DNA from: Pedobacter sp. Bi126
GTDB taxonomy: Bacteria > Bacteroidota > Bacteroidia > Sphingobacteriales > Sphingobacteriaceae
Length of the DNA: 50,654 bases
Assembly: GCF_918698245.1 (NCBI RefSeq)
Contig: NZ_CAKKMS010000013.1
Coordinates: 1 to 50,654, forward strand
Reading direction: 5' to 3'
Shown piece after piece: positions 34,811-41,283 of this stretch. A program made the position numbers and the translations under genes. The notes under the pieces are model-generated. The model made no database searches. It was not told the DNA's origin and saw only the letters and a program-made list of their open reading frames with translations. Position 1 is the stretch's first letter. Each line of letters begins with the position of its first letter.

Positions 34811-36613
34811 ATGTTCAGTACAAAAATCATATATTATCTACTACCGTGCCTGTTTGCATTTTGCAAACAGGCTTACGGCCAGACCGAACATGCTCCATTG
34901 ACATATATTATGGATATGGTGCATAACAATCCAGGTGAGGAACCGTATAAAACCAAGTATAATGACCCTTTGGTTATGAAAGCAAACGGGTTCAATGGAA
35001 TGGTAACCCACTGGTTTGTAAACTGTGCCATCACCTATGACGATTATCAGAAGGGATTGCTGCCTTTAGGAGCGCAGGAAAGAAAGTGGGTTACAGCTAA
35101 AGCTGCCGAGATAGACCGTAAGTTACAGGCTTGCAAAAAAGCAGGGATCCAGGTTTATCCTTTTACCGATTTCATTGTATTTCCAAAATCGGTTTGGGAC
35201 CGCTTTGGAAAAGAAATCAGGGGGACCGGGACAGTAGAAGGTACAGGAGGAATGGCTGAACGTTCTGCAAAACCAGATATGCAGAGCAGGCGGACCCAGG
35301 AACTTCTGCGTGCTCAGATAGACGGAATTTTCAAGAGGTTCCCTGATCTAGGCGGGCTCACCCTTCGCTTTGGCGAGACTTATTTACAGGATACTCCTTA
35401 TCATATGGGCGGTGGGCCTATCAGAAACGGCAAGGAAGGCATTGATGACCAGATTACGATGCTAAATTTACTTCGTGAGGAAGTATGCGAAAAAAGGAAC
35501 AAAAAACTTTTCTACCGCACCTGGGATTTTGGATATAACTTTCATACCAACCCGGAATACTATCTGGCGGTAACCAACAAAGTAAAGCCCCATCCAAACC
35601 TTATTTTTGTGATCAAGTATCAACAGGATGACTTCCATAGGATGACCCCTTTCAATCCGACGATAGGAATAGGAAATCATCAACAGATTGTAGAAGCACA
35701 GTCCAGGATGGAAGCTTATGGAAAGGGTGCACATCCTTATTATACAGCCAAAGGCGTTATTGATGGCTGGCCTGAAACAAAATACGAGATCGCCTTTGGT
35801 AGCCATAAATTTACAGGCAGAGAGAACGATCGGTCTAAACCAAGAGGTATAAGGGAGATGTTGAGCAACGGACTGCTCAGTGGGGTGCTCACCTGGTCTA
35901 ATGGTGGAGGTTGGGACGGTCCTTATACCAAAAGCGAAATCTGGACAGATTTAAACACTTACGTGGTTTCGCAATGGGCACTACATCCCAATAAAACGGA
36001 GGAAGCAATTTTTAACGAATTTTCCGAAAAACTGGGCCTTCGGGGTTATCAAGCAGATCTGTTCCGACAATTGAACTTACTCACCATTGAAGGAGTTCGC
36101 AAGGGTCAGCTCAATAGTTATGCCTCCAATCAGGTTTGGTGGAGCCGTGACCAGTATTTTTCTGCCAAAGCTAATGAGGAGGTGATTGCAGAGATCATCG
36201 AAAAACATAAAGAACCAGAAGTACTTTGGGAAAAATCAGAAGCATCTGCCATCTGGAGACAGATTGAAAGCTTATCCAATCAAATAACCTTTCCAAATGC
36301 AGAAAATCAGGAAGCAGTTCGTGTCTCTTGTACCTATGGACGGATAAAATTTGAGCTAATAGAAGAAATGTGGCGCCTCATGCTGGAAGCCCATAAATTG
36401 AAAACCAAAGGAAAAATGGATAATAATGCAATCCATAAATCGATAAAGCACTATGATTCGCTCTGGGCAGAATGGAGAAATTTAAAAAGTAAAAGCAAGT
36501 ATTGTGCAACACTATATACGGACCTTGCTTTCAGGAACCAAAGGAAAGGCAGTGTAGGTGAATTGGTTGACAAATTGAGAAAACTCAGCCAATTGCCTTT
36601 CCGACACCAATAA
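34811..36613 (+). CDS. Secreted protein of unrecognised family, putative glycoside hydrolase (TIM-barrel-like)
   Basis: I do not recognise a named family. The 600-residue product has a signal peptide (about 1-23, ending QAYGQ). Alternating strand/helix segments in the first 400 residues look like a TIM barrel: GFNGMVTHWFVN, AGIQVYPFTDF, LGGLTLRFGETYLQD, KKLFYRTWDFGYNF, PNLIFVIKYQQDDF, GVLTWSNGGGWDG. Glu189 in LRFGET and Asp239 in RTWDFG are conserved-looking acidic candidates for catalysis. The run IVEAQSRMEAYGKGAHPYY and GVIDGWPE recalls proteins distantly like alpha-glucuronidases, but I cannot assert that. The C-terminal 200 residues are helical. Position as last gene of a sigma/FecR/SusC/SusD unit, 2 bp after SusD, makes a glycan-degrading role likely (inference). 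Confidence 0.72.
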   Translation: MFSTKIIYYLLPCLFAFCKQAYGQTEHAPLTYIMDMVHNNPGEEPYKTKYNDPLVMKANGFNGMVTHWFVNCAITYDDYQKGLLPLGAQERKWVTAKAAEIDRKLQACKKAGIQVYPFTDFIVFPKSVWDRFGKEIRGTGTVEGTGGMAERSAKPDMQSRRTQELLRAQIDGIFKRFPDLGGLTLRFGETYLQDTPYHMGGGPIRNGKEGIDDQITMLNLLREEVCEKRNKKLFYRTWDFGYNFHTNPEYYLAVTNKVKPHPNLIFVIKYQQDDFHRMTPFNPTIGIGNHQQIVEAQSRMEAYGKGAHPYYTAKGVIDGWPETKYEIAFGSHKFTGRENDRSKPRGIREMLSNGLLSGVLTWSNGGGWDGPYTKSEIWTDLNTYVVSQWALHPNKTEEAIFNEFSEKLGLRGYQADLFRQLNLLTIEGVRKGQLNSYASNQVWWSRDQYFSAKANEEVIAEIIEKHKEPEVLWEKSEASAIWRQIESLSNQITFPNAENQEAVRVSCTYGRIKFELIEEMWRLMLEAHKLKTKGKMDNNAIHKSIKHYDSLWAEWRNLKSKSKYCATLYTDLAFRNQRKGSVGELVDKLRKLSQLPFRHQ

Positions 36614-36704
36614 TCAATAGATGAGCGGTAATTCCTGAGCCAGGCGGCCGTTATCGTTTTCTAGCTTAAAGTCCTGAAATCGAAGTCAAGATTCAAAAAT
36701 CTAG

Positions 36705-36734
36705 ATAAGCCCCGAGGTACGCCTCGGGGCTTAT
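36705..36734. terminator. Bidirectional terminator between convergent genes
   Basis: A perfect 13-bp stem (36705-36717 and 36722-36734) with a 4-nt loop. On the minus strand a TTTTT run follows within a few bases. It sits between the putative glycoside hydrolase (plus) and the carbonic anhydrase (minus). Confidence 0.8.
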
Positions 36735-36774
36735 GAATATTCCCGTATTTATAAAGTAAACGAACTTAGATTAT

Positions 36775-37569
36775 TTAGCGTTTTTTGCCGGGAAGGTTCT
36801 GCATCGTTTCTTTTAAAAATTCTACTTTTCCTGTATGAATATCGTACACGGCCCCTACAATCAAAATTTCTCCTTTTGAATATTTGCTGTGCAGGATTGG
36901 ATCTAGATCCCTTAATACATTTACCTGATCGATCACATTTTGCCTCACAGCATTATTCAACGGATTTCCAGCCATTTTTGCGGTTTTTGCTACAGCTGGT
37001 TTAATTTCATTTATCAAGGTAACTATATGGCCTGGAACATTTTCCGGCCGTTCTACTGCAGCGGCTACTGCGCCACATTCTGAATGGCCCAAAACCACAA
37101 TTAAGCGGGTATACAATTTAAGTACCGCATACTCCATGCTACCGTAAGATGCTGCTGATGAAACCTGTCCGGCAGTTCTTATGATAAAAAGATCACCTAA
37201 ACCCTGATCAAAAACCACTTCGCTGGGAACCCGAGAATCAGAACAGCCTACGATGGTTGCAAAAGGCTTTTGTCCAAAGCCCAATTTTTTTATGGTTTCT
37301 GCACTTTGCCTAGGGCGGGTAGATCTGTTCTCGACGAATCTTTTGTTTCCTCCCATTAGTTTTTTTATTGCAAGGAGTGGATTTTTGAATGCAGAATCAC
37401 GGTCGACCAGGTAATGGTCATTATCCCATTTTATGGTATCAGTCTTTGATCGCTTTTCATTTACGGGCGTGGCTGATTTGACATTCTGGGCAGATGCAGA
37501 ATGCTGAAGGTAAAGTAATGTAGTCAATCCCAATAGGATTGTTTTCAGGCTTAAAATCGTGTTTTTCAT
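36775..37569 (-). CDS. Beta-class carbonic anhydrase, exported
   Basis: Zinc enzyme converting CO2 and bicarbonate. The 264-residue product carries the beta-class zinc site: Cys109 in VGCSDSR with Asp111 and Arg113 forming the gating dyad, and His162/Cys165 in GHSECGA. An N-terminal signal peptide (MKNTILSLKTILLGL, cleavage near SASAQ at about 28) places it in the periplasm, unlike most bacterial beta-class enzymes, which are cytoplasmic. A 60-residue linker precedes the catalytic domain. It is convergent with the glycan locus and shares the terminator at 36705. No partner gene such as a bicarbonate transporter is adjacent. Confidence 0.93.
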   Translation of the reverse strand: MKNTILSLKTILLGLTTLLYLQHSASAQNVKSATPVNEKRSKTDTIKWDNDHYLVDRDSAFKNPLLAIKKLMGGNKRFVENRSTRPRQSAETIKKLGFGQKPFATIVGCSDSRVPSEVVFDQGLGDLFIIRTAGQVSSAASYGSMEYAVLKLYTRLIVVLGHSECGAVAAAVERPENVPGHIVTLINEIKPAVAKTAKMAGNPLNNAVRQNVIDQVNVLRDLDPILHSKYSKGEILIVGAVYDIHTGKVEFLKETMQNLPGKKR

Positions 37570-37898
37570 TAAAAGTAATAAGTTATTTTTTTATGTCTGG
37601 TAGTTAAACCGGCAGCATACATGCTTCACAGCCGCTATCTATCAGTTAGATCTGAGTCTTTTGATGCAACAATGTTACATTAAATCTATGGTTTTACCTA
37701 ATAAACAATTATTGCTTAGGAATAGGATCATTAGAAGTAATTTAACCAGTTATAGGCAAATAAAGTTAGCCCCTAAGGGCTATTCTTATGGGAACACATC
37801 CCCTTAATTAAAAGCTTTATGAATTTGGGTGTGCTAAAAGAGGGCATTCAATAGAAATGCCCTCTTTAATTTCGGTCGTAATAAAATAGCGCGCCAAA
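37570..37898. other. Intergenic region with terminator and carbonic anhydrase promoter
   Basis: It holds the terminator of the NTF2-like gene (37836-37867) and must contain the carbonic anhydrase promoter, which I cannot place because there is no good TAnnTTTG match. No gene seen. Confidence 0.6.
37836..37867 (-). terminator. Rho-independent terminator of the NTF2-like gene
   Basis: AAAGAGGGCATT (37837-37848) pairs perfectly with AATGCCCTCTTT (37856-37867) around a 7-nt loop. Read on the minus strand the stem runs into TTTT. It lies 32 bp after the stop codon of the gene at 37899. Confidence 0.85.
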
Positions 37899-38288
37899 TT
37901 ACTCTCCCCAGAACTTGTTTTCAAGCTCCTGATCATCAGAAAACAACCATACATTTATGATTTTACCATCTTTTACCTCGAATAGATCTACGCCTGTCAT
38001 ATCCATAGTCCGATCTTCGATAGTACCAGTAAAGTTAACAGGTAACGCTACCATATTGCCATTGATCATCAGGTTCCCGATTGGTTTTAGGGCAAAAGTG
38101 CCTTGGGTAGCTTCCATCATTCCACCAACCATTTCACCAATTTCTTTAGGACCAGTTTTTAATCCGGCAAATTGATGCGATCCTGGCTGGTGCCATTGCG
38201 CATCTGTACTAAAGTAGGAAAATGCAACAGCTATATCGCCTTTACCTAAGGCTTCCAAATAAGCAGTAATAATTTCTTTCGGCATCAT
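37899..38288 (-). CDS. NTF2-like/SnoaL-like protein (paralogue 2)
   Basis: A 129-residue cone-fold protein closely related to the one at 23715-24104. Both share EIITAYLEALGKG/DIVASYFDALAKG-type starts, the tract QWHQPGSHQFAGLK, the tract VDLFEVKDGKIINVWLFSDD and a terminal FWGE. It stands alone here with its own terminator. Its upstream region carries operator copy C, nearly the same as those beside the two HxlR genes 11-15 kb away, so it probably belongs to their regulon (inference). ATGs at 38288 and 38285 are equally possible starts. Biochemical function unknown. Confidence 0.88.
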   Translation of the reverse strand: MMPKEIITAYLEALGKGDIAVAFSYFSTDAQWHQPGSHQFAGLKTGPKEIGEMVGGMMEATQGTFALKPIGNLMINGNMVALPVNFTGTIEDRTMDMTGVDLFEVKDGKIINVWLFSDDQELENKFWGE

Positions 38289-38823
38289 ATATTTAAGTTT
38301 TTCTGTAAAGTAAGCCTATATATCACTATCGAACAAGTACTTACTGGTTAGTTGGGTACTTACCTGAAGGTTAGATATACTGGTAATCAGATCAAAAAAA
38401 ACAGAAATAATTATGCATTTGAATACAAACTGCTATAGACCTTATTATTCAAGGCAATTAGCGATCAATAAAAAATAATAAATCATAATCATTAAAATAA
38501 CTATCTTAATCTAAATTTATAGTGTTTTGAGTTTAGTCTTAGCAATAAAGGGAACAGACGTCCCTGCCAATAGTATCATTTCCATTCAGAACGGAGCAAC
38601 TGCAGGTTATATCTCCTATTTGGGCATATCCCAAGTCCATTTCCAGAATACGATTAATTATATCCGGTTCCATCAAACCAAATTGTGCTCAATTCAAAAA
38701 TCGTGCAAAATCCAGGATGGAAATAATCCAACAATCAGTAATTACCGCCCATTAAATTTATGGCGGTAACTTTCTTCATACATCATTTATTGTCTTTTTT
38801 ATTTTCGTTCCTTTATTCTTAAT
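38289..38823. other. Intergenic region with HxlR-type operator C and sulfatase leader
   Basis: It holds operator copy C (38325-38374) for the minus-strand gene. It also has a hairpin with arms TTACCGCC (38742-38749) and GGCGGTAA (38762-38769), 54 bp before the sulfatase start; this could be a leader structure. An 80-codon frame (38527-38769, plus) shows no recognisable protein. Confidence 0.55.
38325..38374 (-). promoter_or_regulatory. HxlR-type operator, copy C (distant third site)
   Basis: Read on the minus strand from 38374, it aligns without gaps to copies A and B: CTAACC, then GGTAAGTACCCAAC, then GTAAGTACTTGT. The site ends about 44 bp before the NTF2-like start, comparable with 52-54 bp in A and B. 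No HxlR gene is adjacent, so binding would be in trans. Confidence 0.72.
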
Positions 38824-40896
38824 ATGAAAAACCGTAAAAGCAAAGCACTGATTTTTAGTTTCCTCATCATTTCATTTTTCTCAATCAATGCTAATGTATG
38901 CGCCCAGCAAAAACCAAACATCATTTACATTTTAGTGGATGACCTTGGATATGGCGATCTTGGCATCCTGTTTCAGAATCAAAGGGGCAAAAGCCTTCCT
39001 GCTTTAATGTCCCCACATTTAGATGAAATGGCAAAATCGGGAGCTATATTGACTCAGCATTATGCAAATGCTCCGGTATGTGCACCATCAAGGGCATCTT
39101 TAATAACTGGCGTCAACCAGGGTAATGCCACCATCCGGGATAATCAGTTCGATAAAGCTTTGGAAAACAATCATACCATAGCCACGGTATTAAAAAATGC
39201 AGGTTATACCACTGTTGCCATAGGGAAATGGGGTTTACAGGGAGCCGATGAAAAACAAAAACCAAACTGGCCTGCACATCCTTTAAAAAGAGGTTTTGAT
39301 GATTATTTCGGATATATGCGCCATGCAGATGGCCATGAGCACTATCCTGTAGAAGGCATATATAGAGGCAAAAAAGAAATTTGGGCCAACTATAAAGAAG
39401 TTTCCGAAGGATTGGAAAAGTGTTATACCACCGATTTATGGACTGCAAAAGCAAAGGATTTCATTATAAATTTTGAGCAGAATAATCAGAAGAAAAAACC
39501 TTTTTTCATGTATCTGGCTTACGATGCACCACATGCAGTACTCGAGCTGCCAACCCAAGGGTACCCAACAGGTGGTGGGTTAAAGGGAGGACTGCAATGG
39601 ACCGGTCAAAAGGGAAAGATGATCAATACCGCTTCTGGCACTGTTGATAGTTATGTTCATTCTGATTATGCAGCTGCTACTTATGATGATGATAAAGACC
39701 CAAATACCCCGAAGGTTCCATGGCCAGATACCTATAAAAGATATGCAACAGCGGTAAGACGTCTTGACGATGCCGTTGGCGATATCAGAAAATTATTGTC
39801 AGATTTAAAAATCGATGATAATACACTGGTTGTTTTCACCTCTGATAACGGTCCATCGATAGAATCTTATCTACCCAAATCTTTTGTAGCTGTTAAACCC
39901 ACTTTTTTCAGTAGCTATGGTCCTTTTGATGGAATAAAACGTGATTGTTGGGAAGGTGGGGTGCGTATGCCCTCATTAGCGGTTTGGCCGAAACACATTC
40001 CCGCAGGCAAAGTGGTAAACACTCCCTCAATGCTCTCCGATTGGCTACCCACCTTTGCAGGAGCCGCTAAAACCTTTGCACCGGTAAGGACAACTGGTGT
40101 ATCCCTGCTTCCTTCATTAACCAATATCGGAAAGCAGGATAAAGCTTTGGTATATAGTGAATATTTTGAGGCTGGTAATACACCGGACTTTGATCAATTC
40201 GAACCTGGACATGCTGGCAGAAAACGCAATCAGATGCAGCTGATCAGAATAGGAGATTTTGTGGGGGTGCGATATAATATCAAATCAGCGGATGATAAGT
40301 TTGAAATTTATAATGTAGTAAAAGATCCAAAAGAAAAAAATAACCTGGCCGGTCAAAACGGTTTCGAGAAGCTGCAAGCTAACATGAAAGCTAAGGTATT
40401 GCAGATAAGAATTTCAGATCCAGATGCATTGCGTCCTTATGATGGTACACCGGTACCTGGTATAGCTGTTCCGAAAAACACGAAAAAAGGCATAAAATGG
40501 TCGTTTTTCAAAGGAGATTTCCAATTTATACCGTTATTAAATGCTCAAAGTGCTGATCAATCTGGTCTTACTAAATCACCCGTTCCAATTAAAACGGCAA
40601 AAGGAATGATCATGTATAAAACCTTTATCAAAATCCCAAAAAGAGGATTATATACCTTTAAACTTGTTTCTGACAACCGTGCATTTGTCAAGCTTCATCA
40701 ATTTAATTTGCTAGATGCTGATTTTGATTATAAAACCGGGGAAGCCGTTCAAAGGGCTGTCACACTTGATGAGGGATATCATCCGCTCACGATTTATTGT
40801 TTAAAAGATCAAGATGCAAAAAAAGGGTTCAAATTGCAATTTAAAGCTGCATCTGGAACATGGGAAGATTTAGGAGAGAAAAATTGCTTTTATTAG
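38824..40896 (+). CDS. Exported C-type (formylglycine) sulfatase with PA14-like C-terminal domain
   Basis: Hydrolyses sulfate esters, probably on a sulfated glycan. The 690-residue product has a signal peptide (cleavage near VCAQQ, about 27) and the N-terminal metal site IILVDDLGYGD-like segment (YILVDDLGYGDLGI). The signature CAPSRASLITG has Cys86 as the residue converted to formylglycine. Further hallmarks are AIGKWGL, TSDNGPS and GGVRMPSLAVWP. The C-terminal 120 residues (about 560-690; YKTFIKIPKRGLYTFKLVSD) resemble a PA14-type carbohydrate-binding beta domain. No maturase gene is in the window. It stands alone, with a hairpin in its leader and another after its stop. Confidence 0.93.
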   Translation: MKNRKSKALIFSFLIISFFSINANVCAQQKPNIIYILVDDLGYGDLGILFQNQRGKSLPALMSPHLDEMAKSGAILTQHYANAPVCAPSRASLITGVNQGNATIRDNQFDKALENNHTIATVLKNAGYTTVAIGKWGLQGADEKQKPNWPAHPLKRGFDDYFGYMRHADGHEHYPVEGIYRGKKEIWANYKEVSEGLEKCYTTDLWTAKAKDFIINFEQNNQKKKPFFMYLAYDAPHAVLELPTQGYPTGGGLKGGLQWTGQKGKMINTASGTVDSYVHSDYAAATYDDDKDPNTPKVPWPDTYKRYATAVRRLDDAVGDIRKLLSDLKIDDNTLVVFTSDNGPSIESYLPKSFVAVKPTFFSSYGPFDGIKRDCWEGGVRMPSLAVWPKHIPAGKVVNTPSMLSDWLPTFAGAAKTFAPVRTTGVSLLPSLTNIGKQDKALVYSEYFEAGNTPDFDQFEPGHAGRKRNQMQLIRIGDFVGVRYNIKSADDKFEIYNVVKDPKEKNNLAGQNGFEKLQANMKAKVLQIRISDPDALRPYDGTPVPGIAVPKNTKKGIKWSFFKGDFQFIPLLNAQSADQSGLTKSPVPIKTAKGMIMYKTFIKIPKRGLYTFKLVSDNRAFVKLHQFNLLDADFDYKTGEAVQRAVTLDEGYHPLTIYCLKDQDAKKGFKLQFKAASGTWEDLGEKNCFY

Positions 40897-41283
40897 TGCG
40901 AGTTTATCCATCACAACAGCCCGATAATTTGCATTGTGGTACTTTGAGCACAACCCATGAGGCGGTTGTGCCAAGCCATAAACTTACTGCTATCCCGTAG
41001 AATTATGGCAATGAAATCTTTTATAAGAAGCTATTATAATTATATAAAAGATAAGGAAAATTGTGTAAGGCTAATTGCAGGTCCTTATATAGATTTGTGA
41101 TGTAAAAATTAACATTGAGCGCTTTTAAATGTAGGTTCCCGCTAACTACATTGCCGGAACCGGCTGAACGTAAATATATCCGACAGGACTAAAAAACCCT
41201 GGGGGCAGACTGGTGACTTGAGTAAAATTGAATAGTATGTGCTAGTCTCAGTTATTAACCTTAGATCCTTAAGAATTAAAAAC
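40897..41283. other. Intergenic region upstream of the copper ATPase
   Basis: It holds the hairpin at 40948-40971 and a short inverted repeat GCCGG-AA-CCGGC (41153-41164), 120 bp before the ATPase start. A 31-codon frame (41005-41100) is not supported by any recognisable feature. I see no CueR/MerR-type operator. Confidence 0.5.
40948..40971 (+). terminator. Hairpin after the sulfatase
   Basis: GCACAACC and GGTTGTGC form a perfect 8-bp stem with an 8-nt loop about 50 bp beyond the stop codon. There is no U-tract, so it may be a weak terminator or mRNA end structure. Confidence 0.35.

Noticed and set aside
38527..38769. 80-codon plus-strand frame before the sulfatase
   Set aside because: No recognisable motif, and it ends inside a hairpin.
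41005..41100. 31-codon frame starting MAMKSFIRSYYNY
   Set aside because: Short, no membrane helix or motif, and not coupled to a neighbour.
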